Origin: Chloroflexota bacterium
GTDB taxonomy: Bacteria; Chloroflexota; Dehalococcoidia; SM23-28-2; RBG-16-64-32
NCBI GenBank assembly: GCA_022561635.1
Contig: JADFQV010000005.1
Span: 1-58,935, forward strand
Length of the DNA: 58,935 nt
Reading direction: 5' to 3'
Shown here: positions 31,975 through 41,103 of the stretch, one piece after another
How the letters are laid out: each line of letters starts with the position of its first letter
Position numbering within the stretch: position 1 is the stretch's first letter
Position numbers and translations under genes: made by a program
The notes under the pieces: model-generated
Told to the model about the DNA's origin: nothing
The model's database searches: none
Seen by the model: only the letters and a program-made list of their open reading frames with translations

Positions 31975-34482
31975 TTGGCGGGGTCCTACGATGGACTTCG
32001 TAGGGTACTGGCGCTGGAGCGTGATAAGAGGTTCAGCGACAGCGCAGTAGTCGGCGGCCTGGACGAATACCTCCTCCGGTTTACGAGCGAGGCGAAGATC
32101 GACACCTCGCACCCGATATCTCGCATCCTCCAGCAACTCCCACCCGGCGGCTACCGTGCCCTCCATCCGATCCAGCGGCAGCGTGTCGTCGACGAACTGC
32201 TGCGTTTGGCGGACAACGGCGCGAAACGCGAAGCCGCCAGGCATCCGCCCGTAGAGCCGGTGCCTCCGCCCGTACAAAAGCCGGCCGCGCGCAAGCCCGC
32301 CTCGCGCCCGAAAGCGTCCACAAAGCCCGAAAGGAAGCCGGTCTCGCGTCTCACTCTCGACTCTCCGGTGTCGGCCCTGGGCTCGAATCGCCCCGAGGTG
32401 ACGCGGCTGCAAAAGATCGGCATCGAGACGGTTCGCGACCTCCTCTACCACTTCCCGAAGCGCTATCACGATTACTCCGAGGTGCGGCCCATCGCCAGCC
32501 TGGCCTACGGCGAAGAGCAGACGGTGATCGCCGAAGTGTGGTCGGCGAAGGCGGTGATGATCGGCCGCAAACGTCGCGGCGCCGAAGCCATCGTCGGCGA
32601 CGACTCGGGCACGATTCGCATCCTCTGGTTCGGCCAGCCATGGGTAGCCAAGCGACTGAAAACCGGAATGAAGGTCGCGCTCAGCGGCAAGATCGGCTCG
32701 TTCAAGGGTCGCATGCAGATGCAGAACCCGGAGATCGAGTCGCTGGACGACGAGGCGATCTTTACTCGCCGCTTCGTGCCTGTCTACCGCAGCACTGACG
32801 GCCTCTACATGAAGACGCTGCGTGACCTCGTGCGCCTGGCCGTCGATTCCTGCGCCGCGGACGTCCCGGAGACGCTTCCGAATGACGTGCGCGAGCGCCA
32901 CGGCCTCATGGGCGCGCCCGAAGCCCTGCGGCAGATACACGCCCCGGAATCACTCGCAGAGGCGGACGCCGCAAGGAACCGGTTCGCCTTCGAAGAGCTG
33001 CTCTGGATCGAGATCGGCGTTGTCCGTCGCCGCCGCCAGTGGCAGAGCGCGGGCGGTGCGCCCGTGCTCTCGCTCGACGCTGCCGCGCTCAGCGCCTTCA
33101 TAGAGTCGCTGCCGTTCACGCTGACGAAGGCGCAGCACAAGGCGATCGACGAGGTGCTGTCGGACATCGCCGATTCCATACCGATGACGCGCCTGCTGGA
33201 GGGAGACGTTGGTAGCGGCAAGACGGTCGTTGCTGCCGCCGCCTTGCTCGCTGCAGTCGCATCCGGCAAGCAGAGCGCGATTCTGGCCCCGACGGAGATC
33301 CTGGCCGAGCAGCACATGCGGACCTTCACCAGCATCCTCAGTCCAGAGACCGCCGCCGGGGAAGCAGATGGCGCGTGGTTCCAGGAGTCCGGTGACGGCT
33401 TTCTCGTTCTGCGGCCGCCGTACCTGGAGCAGCCGGTGCGCCTCGCCCTCCTCATCGGCAGCCTGAAGGCGTCCGCCAAGGCCGCCGTGCAGGAGGCGAT
33501 CTCCCGCGGCGAAGTGGACATCGCCGTCGGCACGCACGCCCTTCTGCAGGAGTCGGTCGAGTTCGCCGACCTCGGTCTGGCCGTGATCGATGAGCAGCAC
33601 CGCTTCGGCGTCGAACAACGCTCCGCCCTGCGCGAAAAGGGCGGCAGCCCGCACGTGCTCGTCATGACGGCAACGCCGATCCCCAGGACGCTGGCACTCA
33701 CCGTCTACGGCGACCTCGACATAACCGTGCTCAACGAAATGCCGCCCGGGCGGCCGCCGGTGAAGACGTACTTCGTGCCGCCGCGCCGCCGTGACGAGGC
33801 TTCGCGCTTCATCCGCAAGAAGGTCGAAGAGGGGCGCCAGGCGTTCGTAATCTGCCCGCTGGTCGAGGAGTCGGAAGCGATCGAGGCGAAGGCGGCAGTG
33901 CAGGAGTACGAGCGTCTGTCGCGGGATGAGTTCCCGGACCTGCGGCTCGGCCTGCTGCACGGCCGTATGTCCGGCGGCGAGAAAGAGGCGACGATGCGCG
34001 CGTTCCGCGATCACGAACTCGACATCCTCGTCTCGACGTCAGTTGTCGAGGTCGGAGTCGACGTGCCGAACGCGACGGTGATCCTGATCGAGGGCGCGGA
34101 CCGCTTCGGACTCTCCCAGCTGCACCAGTTCCGTGGCCGCGTGCGCCGCAGCGAAGAACAGGCCTACTGCTTCCTCGTCTCCGACACGCAATCTGAGGAG
34201 GCCATGGAGCGCCTGTTGATCATGGAGACGACGGAGAGCGGCTTCGACCTGGCGGAGCACGATCTGCGCCTGCGCGGCCCGGGGGAGTACTTCGGCAAGC
34301 GCCAGTCCGGCATGCCCGACCTGCAAGTCGCCCGGCTCACCGACGTCGAGCTGATCGAGGAAGCCCGGCGCGAGGCAACACGCATCCTCGACGAAGACCC
34401 GGAGCTGGCAGACCCGTCGCACGCCGCGCTGCGGGAGAACGTCAGCAGGCTGTGGGACCGGCTCACGTCGGACGTGTCGTAG
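31975..34482 (+). CDS. recG: ATP-dependent DNA helicase RecG
   Basis: This 835-residue helicase remodels stalled replication forks and branched DNA. The wedge/OB domain lies around residues 120-260, Walker A is GDVGSGKTVV, the DExH motif reads IDEQHRFGV, SATPIPRT appears as TATPIPRTLAL, and the C-terminal helicase domain has QFRGRVRRS. An N-terminal extension of about 115 residues includes a Pro/Lys/Arg linker (VPPPVQKPAARKPASRPK). The TTG start follows the fakB stop by six bases with GGGGAG upstream. Confidence 0.96.
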   Translation: MAGSYDGLRRVLALERDKRFSDSAVVGGLDEYLLRFTSEAKIDTSHPISRILQQLPPGGYRALHPIQRQRVVDELLRLADNGAKREAARHPPVEPVPPPVQKPAARKPASRPKASTKPERKPVSRLTLDSPVSALGSNRPEVTRLQKIGIETVRDLLYHFPKRYHDYSEVRPIASLAYGEEQTVIAEVWSAKAVMIGRKRRGAEAIVGDDSGTIRILWFGQPWVAKRLKTGMKVALSGKIGSFKGRMQMQNPEIESLDDEAIFTRRFVPVYRSTDGLYMKTLRDLVRLAVDSCAADVPETLPNDVRERHGLMGAPEALRQIHAPESLAEADAARNRFAFEELLWIEIGVVRRRRQWQSAGGAPVLSLDAAALSAFIESLPFTLTKAQHKAIDEVLSDIADSIPMTRLLEGDVGSGKTVVAAAALLAAVASGKQSAILAPTEILAEQHMRTFTSILSPETAAGEADGAWFQESGDGFLVLRPPYLEQPVRLALLIGSLKASAKAAVQEAISRGEVDIAVGTHALLQESVEFADLGLAVIDEQHRFGVEQRSALREKGGSPHVLVMTATPIPRTLALTVYGDLDITVLNEMPPGRPPVKTYFVPPRRRDEASRFIRKKVEEGRQAFVICPLVEESEAIEAKAAVQEYERLSRDEFPDLRLGLLHGRMSGGEKEATMRAFRDHELDILVSTSVVEVGVDVPNATVILIEGADRFGLSQLHQFRGRVRRSEEQAYCFLVSDTQSEEAMERLLIMETTESGFDLAEHDLRLRGPGEYFGKRQSGMPDLQVARLTDVELIEEARREATRILDEDPELADPSHAALRENVSRLWDRLTSDVS

Positions 34483-34525
34483 CGCGTCGTAGCGCCTGCG
34501 CATAGCGCTTGCGGCGCGCCTGGGC

Positions 34526-34572
34526 TAGAATTTCCTCGTGAAGCGTCCGCCTCAGGCGGGCGTTCGCGTTTT
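34526..34572 (+). promoter_or_regulatory. argS promoter element and leader hairpin
   Basis: TAGAAT (34526-34531) is followed by a nine-pair stem, GCGTCCGCC-TCA-GGCGGGCGT (34543-34563, two G-T pairs), then TCGCGTTTT and the argS ATG within seven bases. The hairpin could end recG transcripts or act as a leader attenuator for argS. No Shine-Dalgarno is visible between hairpin and ATG. Confidence 0.45.
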
Positions 34573-34578
34573 GAAGCC

Positions 34579-36246
34579 ATGATCAAGAACGAGATCGGGC
34601 AGCTGGTTCAGGCCGCCGTACGCAAGGCTCAGGAGGCCGGCGACCTGCCCGCCGCCGCCATCCCCGACGCTCCCATCGAGCGGCCGCAGCGGCCAGAGCA
34701 CGGCGATTACAGCACGGGCCTCGCCATGCGCATGGCCCGCGCCGCCCAGATGAGCCCGCTCGACATCGCCAAGATGATCGCCAAGCACATCGATGACGAG
34801 GCGCAGAACGGTGTCTTCGCCGCGGTCGAGGTCGCGCCGCCGGGCTTCATTAACTTCCGCCTCTCCAGTGACTGGCTCGCCGCGCAAGTGGACGTGATCC
34901 TCGCCGCCGGCCCGGAGTTCGGGAACATCTCGCTTGGCGCGGGCACGAAGGTGCAGGTCGAGTTCGTTTCCGCCAACCCCGTAGGGCCGATCCACGTCGG
35001 CAACGGCCGTGGGCTCGCCCTCGGCGACACGCTCGCGCGGGCGCTGGCGGCGGCCGGCTTCGAGGTCGAGCGCGAGTACCTCGTGAACGACGCCGGTACC
35101 CAGACTGACATTTTCGCCGACACGCTCTACGTTCGCTATCAACGGCTCTTCGGCCGCGAGGTGGAGATGCCAGAGGGCGGCTACCCCGGCGAGTACATGA
35201 TCGACCTGGCAAACGCGCTCAAGGACGAGTTTGGCGACTCGCTCCTGCGGCCCGAAGGCGAGCCCAGACCGCCCGAAGTGCACGATCGTGGCGTCGCCCT
35301 GATGCTGGACAACATCCGTCAGGACCTGGACGCGATCGGCGTGCGCTACGACAGCTGGTTCTCGGAGCGCTCGGTCTACGACGGCGGTACTTACGAAAAG
35401 GCGATGGCCCTGCTGCGCGAACGCGGCTTCGTCTCCGAGCGGGAAGGCGCGGTCTGGTTCGTTTCGTCGTCGCTCGGTGATGAGAAAGACAACGTCCTTG
35501 TGCGCTCATCCGGCGCGCCGACGTATTTCGCCTCCGACATCGCTTACCACTACGACAAGTTCGTGACGCGGGGCTTCGACCGCGTGATCAACATCTGGGG
35601 CGCCGACCACCAGGGCCACGTTCCGCGCATGAAGGCCGCCGTCGCCGCGCTCGACATCGACCCGGCGCGGCTCGAGATCATCATCTACCAGCTCGTCACG
35701 GTAAAGCGCGGCGACGAGGTGATCCGCCTCTCGAAGCGCGCCGGCGACATCATCACGCTGCGCTCCGTCGTCGAAGAGGTCGGCGCCGACGCCGCGCGCT
35801 ATAACTTTGTGACGCGCGCCGCCGACTCGCACATGGAGTTCGACATCGAGCTGGCCAAGCGGAAAAGCGCGGAGAATCCCGTTTACTACGTCCAGTACGC
35901 CCACGCCCGCATCGTCGGCATTCTCACCCAGGCCGCCGAGCGCGGGATCGACTTCAAGGACGGCGACGTCGGCTTGCTCAAGGAGGACGCCGAGCTGAAC
36001 CTCGTGCGCAAGATGCTGCGTCTGCCTGAGTTGATCGAGCAGATCGCGCTCACTAACGAGCCGCACCAACTTCCGTACTACGCGACCGAGATGGCGACTA
36101 CGTTCCACGACTTCTACGAGAAGTGCCGCGTCCTCAGCGACGACGAAGCGCTCACGCGGGCCCGCCTCAAGCTCGTCTCCGCCGCCAAGGCCGTCCTCGC
36201 GCGCAGCCTCGACCTCATGGGCATGAGCGCGCCAGAGCGCATGTAG
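34579..36246 (+). CDS. argS: Arginine--tRNA ligase
   Basis: This 555-residue class I synthetase charges tRNA-Arg. The N-terminal tRNA-recognition domain is followed by the HIGH-like PIHVGNGRG motif, the catalytic core with WGADHQGHVPRMKAA, a KMSKS-equivalent RLSKRAGDI, and the DALR anticodon domain starting near YVQYAHARI. Length is normal. Charged tRNA-Arg made by this enzyme would be the signal read by the proposed arg attenuator upstream of argC. The IMPase gene begins one base after its stop. Confidence 0.97.
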   Translation: MIKNEIGQLVQAAVRKAQEAGDLPAAAIPDAPIERPQRPEHGDYSTGLAMRMARAAQMSPLDIAKMIAKHIDDEAQNGVFAAVEVAPPGFINFRLSSDWLAAQVDVILAAGPEFGNISLGAGTKVQVEFVSANPVGPIHVGNGRGLALGDTLARALAAAGFEVEREYLVNDAGTQTDIFADTLYVRYQRLFGREVEMPEGGYPGEYMIDLANALKDEFGDSLLRPEGEPRPPEVHDRGVALMLDNIRQDLDAIGVRYDSWFSERSVYDGGTYEKAMALLRERGFVSEREGAVWFVSSSLGDEKDNVLVRSSGAPTYFASDIAYHYDKFVTRGFDRVINIWGADHQGHVPRMKAAVAALDIDPARLEIIIYQLVTVKRGDEVIRLSKRAGDIITLRSVVEEVGADAARYNFVTRAADSHMEFDIELAKRKSAENPVYYVQYAHARIVGILTQAAERGIDFKDGDVGLLKEDAELNLVRKMLRLPELIEQIALTNEPHQLPYYATEMATTFHDFYEKCRVLSDDEALTRARLKLVSAAKAVLARSLDLMGMSAPERM

Positions 36247-36247
36247 C

Positions 36248-37078
36248 GTGGCCGATCTGCCGGCCGCCAAGTCGGGAGCCTCGGCGCTGGACGTCGCCCG
36301 GCAGGCGGCACGCGCGGCGGCCGACATCATGCTCCCCGCCTACAACTCTTTCGGATCCTCAGGACTCCCGGTTGAGAAGACCGTCAAGAGCCGCGGCAAC
36401 TTCCTCACCAAAACCGACCTCGAATGCGAGAAGGCCGCGCTGGCGATCCTGGCCGCGGAGTATCCCGGCGTGCCGGTCCTCGCCGAAGAGACGTCGGCGG
36501 CGGTGAGCGACTGGCAGAACGGCCTCCTCTGGGTGGTCGACCCGATCGACGGCACCGCCAACTTCGCGCGTGGCATCCCCACCTTCGCGTTCAACATCGC
36601 CCTCTGCAGCGACGGCGAGCCGCTGCTGGGCCTCACCCTGCAGCCGGTGACCGGTGACGAGTTCGTCGGCGTCGTCGGTCAGGGCCTGACGGTCAACGGC
36701 GAGCCGGCGCGGGTCTCGCCGGCCGAGACGATGAGCGAGTGCCTTACGGGCTTCGGCCTCGGCTACCAGTACGACCGCTCGAAGCTGATCCTCGGCCTCC
36801 TGGCCGACATCTGGCCGGGGTTGCAGATGCTGCAAAACGTCGGCAGCGCGGCGATCGCGCTGGCCTATGCTGCCAGCGGCCGCTTCGACCTGTTTGTGCA
36901 CAGCTTTCTCGGGCCCTGGGATGTGGCGGCCGGCCTCGCACAGGTGCGCGCCGGCGGTGGTCTGGCCCTCGATCGCGCGGGTGAGCAAGCGACGATCTTC
37001 AGCGAGGGCTTCGTGGCGGGCGCGTCCGGCCCCGTACGAGAGTTCGTCGCCGCGACGAAAGATCGTCCCTGGCGCTGA
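36248..37078 (+). CDS. Inositol monophosphatase family protein
   Basis: This 276-residue Mg-dependent phosphatase has the metal motifs VLAEETS, WVVDPIDGTANFARG and GPWDVAAGLAQVRAGGG in canonical order. Substrates in the family include inositol phosphates, histidinol phosphate and 3'-phosphoadenosine phosphates, and sequence alone does not decide. The GTG start lies one base after the argS stop, implying cotranscription. Confidence 0.93.
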   Translation: MADLPAAKSGASALDVARQAARAAADIMLPAYNSFGSSGLPVEKTVKSRGNFLTKTDLECEKAALAILAAEYPGVPVLAEETSAAVSDWQNGLLWVVDPIDGTANFARGIPTFAFNIALCSDGEPLLGLTLQPVTGDEFVGVVGQGLTVNGEPARVSPAETMSECLTGFGLGYQYDRSKLILGLLADIWPGLQMLQNVGSAAIALAYAASGRFDLFVHSFLGPWDVAAGLAQVRAGGGLALDRAGEQATIFSEGFVAGASGPVREFVAATKDRPWR

Positions 37079-37088
37079 CCGGTTTCGG

Positions 37089-37625
37089 CTAGGCGTCCCA
37101 GCTGCGCGTCACGCGGTAGAGCGGTACGGGCTCCGGGATGCCTTTCATGATCGTCGGGCCGATCTCCTCGAACAGCACGCCGTCTAGCGGGGCCTCGATC
37201 TGTGTGGTGCATGCCTCGGAAACGAGCACTTCGCCAGGCGCGGCGAGATCGACGATGCGCGCCGCTACGTTGACGTCGTGACCGATGAAATCATCGCCAC
37301 GCAGCACCGGCCTGCCGAAATGAATGCCGATCCGCACCCAGAGCGGTTCGTCGTCCTCCCCCGATGCCTCCTCGAACCGCTCCTGCAGCGCGATCGACAC
37401 CTGTACCGCGTCCAGCGCCTCGTCGAACCAGAGCATCATCCCGTCACCCAGGTTCTTGACGATGCGCCCGCTGTCTCCCATCTGGTCGCGGACCAGCTTC
37501 TCCTGTAGATCGAGCAACGAAAGGGCAGCGGCGTCGCCACGCAGAGCAGTGAACTCGGTGAACCCGCTCAGGTCAGTGAACACGATCGTGCCCTCACGGG
37601 TCTCGATCGCGGCCGCGGGGGTCAT
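37089..37625 (-). CDS. Class III adenylate/guanylate cyclase domain protein
   Basis: This 178-residue protein is little more than one cyclase homology domain. VFTDLSGFTEFT gives the first metal Asp, NLGDGMMLWFDE the second, and GHDVNVAARIVDLA supplies the transition-state Asn and Arg, so it could be active as a dimer. KGIPEPVPLYRV is the usual C-terminal end. No sensor domain is fused. Its start overlaps the DUF4097-like gene stop by four bases, so the two are translationally coupled. It converges with the IMPase gene. Confidence 0.9.
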   Translation of the reverse strand: MTPAAAIETREGTIVFTDLSGFTEFTALRGDAAALSLLDLQEKLVRDQMGDSGRIVKNLGDGMMLWFDEALDAVQVSIALQERFEEASGEDDEPLWVRIGIHFGRPVLRGDDFIGHDVNVAARIVDLAAPGEVLVSEACTTQIEAPLDGVLFEEIGPTIMKGIPEPVPLYRVTRSWDA

Positions 37626-38272
37626 CCCTCTTCGACCCGAATCGACCCGGATATTGTTCGCGCTCTGATCTGGAAGTCGGAGCCCGGCGGCAGGCTATTC
37701 TCCGTCTTTCCAGCGAGCGTCTTAAGGCGCGTGTTCGGATGGCGTCCGGGGTCGACCGCCACCTCGATCCTGCCGGAGATCGAGCGTAGCTCCATGTCCC
37801 CCTGACCGGCCGTGCCTACCTCGATCTTGCCGCTCATCGTCTGGGCGCGGACTTCTTTGCCTACCCAACCGATTTCGATGCGGCCGCTCTTAGTGTTCGC
37901 GCGGCAGCGGCCGCCGCAGCGCTCCACCTCCAGGCGCCCGCTGATGCTGCGAATGTCGACGTCGCCCTCCGTCTCGTCCACCTCGATCTGGCCCGAGACC
38001 GTGCTCACCTTTACGCTGCCAAAGCGCCCTTTAAGGCTCACGTTCCCTGAGACTGAGCCCACGGAAACGTCCGTGCCTTCCGGGACGGTGATCTTAAGGT
38101 TCGTTGACCTGGTACGCGTCTCGACGACGTGCTTGTCGTCGGAGACCTCTACCCGGCGGCCATCGGGGTCGATCTCCATCTCCTGGACGTCTTCGGCCTC
38201 CACCTCAATGCGGGCGGAAACGGAAAGCACGCGCAGCCGGGCGCCTTCGGGGAGTGGGATTCGCGTACCCAT
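37622..38272 (-). CDS. DUF4097-like beta-helical repeat protein
   Basis: The 216-residue protein consists largely of repeated strands of the form SVSGNVSLKG, TVSGQIEVDE, SISGRLEVE, TMSGKIEVG and SISGRIEVA, a right-handed beta-helix pattern like DUF4097 (putative adhesin) proteins. There is no signal peptide or membrane segment, so it appears cytoplasmic, unlike most adhesins. Coupling to a cyclase domain suggests a sensing or scaffold role, which is inference. Confidence 0.82.
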   Translation of the reverse strand: MGTRIPLPEGARLRVLSVSARIEVEAEDVQEMEIDPDGRRVEVSDDKHVVETRTRSTNLKITVPEGTDVSVGSVSGNVSLKGRFGSVKVSTVSGQIEVDETEGDVDIRSISGRLEVERCGGRCRANTKSGRIEIGWVGKEVRAQTMSGKIEVGTAGQGDMELRSISGRIEVAVDPGRHPNTRLKTLAGKTENSLPPGSDFQIRARTISGSIRVEEG

Positions 38273-38319
38273 CGCGACCCTAGTTTAGCTGAGAGCTGAG
38301 GGGTTCTGTGTGACAGGCG

Positions 38320-39537
38320 TCACGGCGCTGCATCGCGCGCGAGCTGGTACAGGCCGTCTACGTACGAAACGATCAGCAGCTCGCCGCCCGGCAGCTCCGC
38401 GAACGATGAGATCGGGAAGTCGTCCTGGAGAAGCTGTATCGGCTCGCTGTCGTCCGCCGTGTTCAGGGCCCAGACGCGGCCGCTGACATAGTCGGCGTAG
38501 ACGTACCAGCCGTAGAGCTCCGGCATCTCGCTGCCGCGGTAGACGAAGCCGCCGACGATCGCCAATCCCTCTTCGTGAGAATAGATGGCGCGCGGCTCGA
38601 TGAAGTCCTTGCCCACGCACTGCTCGTCGTCCTCCCAGACCTCCAGACCCGCGAAGCAGTCCCAGCCGTAGTTGCCGCCGGCCACGACATGATCGACTTC
38701 CTCCCACATTCCCTCGCCGACGTCGCCGAGCCAAACTTCACCGGTCTCGCTATCGATCGTCATCCGCCAGGGATTGCGGAAGCCGAACGCGAAGATCTCT
38801 TCCCGAGCGTCCTCCACACCGACGAAGGGATTGTCGGGCGGGATCGCGTACGGCTCCTCCGAGACATCGATGCGGATCACCTTGCCCAGCAGTCTGTCGA
38901 GCTCCTGAGCCACCTCCAGCGCGTCGCCGCCGAAGCCGCCGTCCCCAAGCGAGAGCATCAGGTAGCCCTGGCGATCGAAGATGATGTGCCCGCCCTGGTG
39001 ATTCCGATCGTGCTCCTCGATCGTGATGATCGTCTCCCGGCTGCTTTCATCGAGATCAGTTGTTGTCGCCTGGAATCGGGACAGCACGGTGTCCTCTGGG
39101 GAACCGGGCGTGTAGTAGGCGAAGACTGTGCCGTCCTCAGCGAAATCGGGCGAGAAGGCGAGGGACAGAAGGCCCTGCTCGTTCCCGTCGAACTCCACGA
39201 GCGAACTCAAGTCGCCCCACAGCTGAGGTGCGAAGCTGCCGCCCAGCGAGACCCGGTAGATCGGCCCCGTTTGAAGCGTGACGAGGGCCTCGTCAGGCAC
39301 GCCAGGTATCGGCGTGACCTCTGTCTTGAACTCCCTCGCCTCGCCCAGAGCCTCACCGCTGACCAGTTCCGCGAGGCGATATCCGCCGGCCAACGGAGGC
39401 GGCACCGGTGAGTTCGTCGGCAAAGGTGAGTCCGTCGGTGAGTCCGAGGACGAACAAGCCGCGGTCAAGGCGGCCGCGAGGAGCACCGCGGCGCCCACCG
39501 CCGCCAGAGCTGCGCGCGCCTTTATCCGCCCACCCAT
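38320..39537 (-). CDS. Glucose/sorbosone dehydrogenase-like lipoprotein
   Basis: This 405-residue protein has a signal peptide with lipobox LTAACS, a short Ser/Pro/Thr linker, and a six-bladed beta-propeller of the soluble aldose sugar dehydrogenase type. NHQGGHIIFD carries the conserved His, followed by LMLSLGDGGFGGD, GFRNPWRMTID and VGEGMWEEVDHV. These enzymes oxidise sugars with PQQ; no PQQ synthesis gene is in view. It is a tandem paralogue of the next gene, 39 bases away. Confidence 0.9.
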   Translation of the reverse strand: MGGRIKARAALAAVGAAVLLAAALTAACSSSDSPTDSPLPTNSPVPPPLAGGYRLAELVSGEALGEAREFKTEVTPIPGVPDEALVTLQTGPIYRVSLGGSFAPQLWGDLSSLVEFDGNEQGLLSLAFSPDFAEDGTVFAYYTPGSPEDTVLSRFQATTTDLDESSRETIITIEEHDRNHQGGHIIFDRQGYLMLSLGDGGFGGDALEVAQELDRLLGKVIRIDVSEEPYAIPPDNPFVGVEDAREEIFAFGFRNPWRMTIDSETGEVWLGDVGEGMWEEVDHVVAGGNYGWDCFAGLEVWEDDEQCVGKDFIEPRAIYSHEEGLAIVGGFVYRGSEMPELYGWYVYADYVSGRVWALNTADDSEPIQLLQDDFPISSFAELPGGELLIVSYVDGLYQLARDAAP

Positions 39538-39576
39538 GTCGCCAAGCCTACACTGGCCTGAGGCGGAAGAGCACGC

Positions 39577-41031
39577 TCAGTCGCGTACGAGCTGGTAGAT
39601 GCCGTCCAAGTACGAGACGACCAGCAACTCGCCGCCCGGCAGCTCCGCGAACGATGAGATCGGGAAATTGTCCTGGAGAAGCTCTATCGGCTCACTGTCA
39701 TCGGCCGTGTTTACGGCCCAGACGCGGCCGGTAGCGTAGTCGGCGTAGACGTACCAGCCGTAGAGCTCTGGCATCTCACTGCCGCGGTAGACGAAGCCGC
39801 CGACCACCGCCAAGCCCTTGTCGTGACTGTACACTGCGCGCGGATCGATGAAGTCTTTGCCCTCGCACTGCTCGTCGTCCTCCCATACCGCGAGACCCTC
39901 GAAGCAGTCCCAACCGTAGTTGCCGCCAGCCACGACGTGATCGACTTCCTCCCACGCTCCTTCGCCGACGTCGCCGAGCCAGACGGCGCCAGTGAAGCGG
40001 TCGACGGTCATCCGCCACGGGTTCCGCAGCCCGTAGGCGAAGATCTCTTCCCGGGCGCCCGCCACGCCGACGAACGGATTTTCGCCGGGAATGGCGTAGC
40101 CGGTGTCCGCCGAGACGTCGATCCGCAGCACCTTGCCCAGAAGAGTGTTCAGCTCCTGACCGTTCTCGTTTGGGTCGCCGCTGCCGCCGCCATCGCCCGT
40201 CGAAAGCAGCAGGTAGTCGTTGTGGTCGAAGGCGATGTGCCCGCCGTTGTGGTTCGGCGCGAACTGCAGGATGGACAGCAAGACCTCGTCGCTGTTCCCG
40301 TCGAGGGCGTTCGCGGTGGCCGAGTAGCGGGCGAGGACGGAGCGGTTCGGGCTCGCCGCCGTGTAGTAGAGATACACGCGCCCGTCCTGCGCAAAGCCCG
40401 GCGAGAAGGCAAGCGACAGCAGGCCTTCTTCAGTGCCGCCGGTGTCCACGATACCGCTAACGTCGCCCCAGAGCATCGGCGCAAAGCTCCCGCTGAGCGA
40501 CACGCGGTACATCTGGCCGGTCTGGCGAACGGCGATCGCCTCGGTCGGCGCACCCGGTATCACGGCCAGCTCGATCACAGAGCCGTTAGCGACGCCGAGC
40601 TCTGCGCTGCTAATTACCGCCTCCATGCGGTAGCCGTTGGCGGCCGGCGTTGCGGTCGCCGTGCCCGGAGGAGCGGTCGTCGTTGGCGAGTCGAGCGGCT
40701 CGCCGATGGGCGGACAGATCCCGGTGGCTGGCTGAGCGGGCGACACGCCACCGACGAACAGGAGCAGGAGGAGCACGTCCCCCTCGTTCACGTCGCCGTC
40801 GCAGTTAACGTCGCCGGCTTGCTCCACGCAGTCGGCGAAGGGCTCGGCGCTGGCCGCGAACCGCAGGTCCGCCAGTGCGTCCAGCGAGTCGATCGATTCG
40901 CTGCAGTCGGCATCGCCCTGCAAGGCGACGTCGGCGGCAGAGCCGCCAGACCAGGGTGAGACGGCGACGACCACGATTGTGATGAGTGCCAGCGCCGCTG
41001 CCACGCCAGCGCCAGCGACGCGAAAGTTCAT
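39577..41031 (-). CDS. Dockerin-like repeats fused to a sorbosone dehydrogenase domain
   Basis: This 484-residue secreted protein starts with a signal/anchor segment, then two Ca-binding dockerin-like repeats (GDADCSESIDSLDALADLRF and GDVNCDGDVNEGDVLLLLLF), a Pro/Thr linker, and the sugar dehydrogenase propeller with HNGGHIAFD, GLRNPWRMTVD and GEGAWEEVDHV. The propeller is very similar to its downstream neighbour, indicating tandem duplication, and only this copy has the dockerin part. I use the ATG at 41031; the track begins two codons earlier at a GTG. Confidence 0.88.
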   Translation of the reverse strand: MNFRVAGAGVAAALALITIVVVAVSPWSGGSAADVALQGDADCSESIDSLDALADLRFAASAEPFADCVEQAGDVNCDGDVNEGDVLLLLLFVGGVSPAQPATGICPPIGEPLDSPTTTAPPGTATATPAANGYRMEAVISSAELGVANGSVIELAVIPGAPTEAIAVRQTGQMYRVSLSGSFAPMLWGDVSGIVDTGGTEEGLLSLAFSPGFAQDGRVYLYYTAASPNRSVLARYSATANALDGNSDEVLLSILQFAPNHNGGHIAFDHNDYLLLSTGDGGGSGDPNENGQELNTLLGKVLRIDVSADTGYAIPGENPFVGVAGAREEIFAYGLRNPWRMTVDRFTGAVWLGDVGEGAWEEVDHVVAGGNYGWDCFEGLAVWEDDEQCEGKDFIDPRAVYSHDKGLAVVGGFVYRGSEMPELYGWYVYADYATGRVWAVNTADDSEPIELLQDNFPISSFAELPGGELLVVSYLDGIYQLVRD

Positions 41032-41103
41032 AACCACTTCACGTCAATAGTACGAGAGTTGTCGCGGACGGGTCTGCGCGGCCCGGTTGGGCGTGGTTCG
41101 CCG

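Noticed and set aside
31978-32940. Minus-strand ORF opposite recG (359 codons)
   Set aside because: GC-rich shadow of recG without recognisable motifs; the + strand has all helicase motifs.
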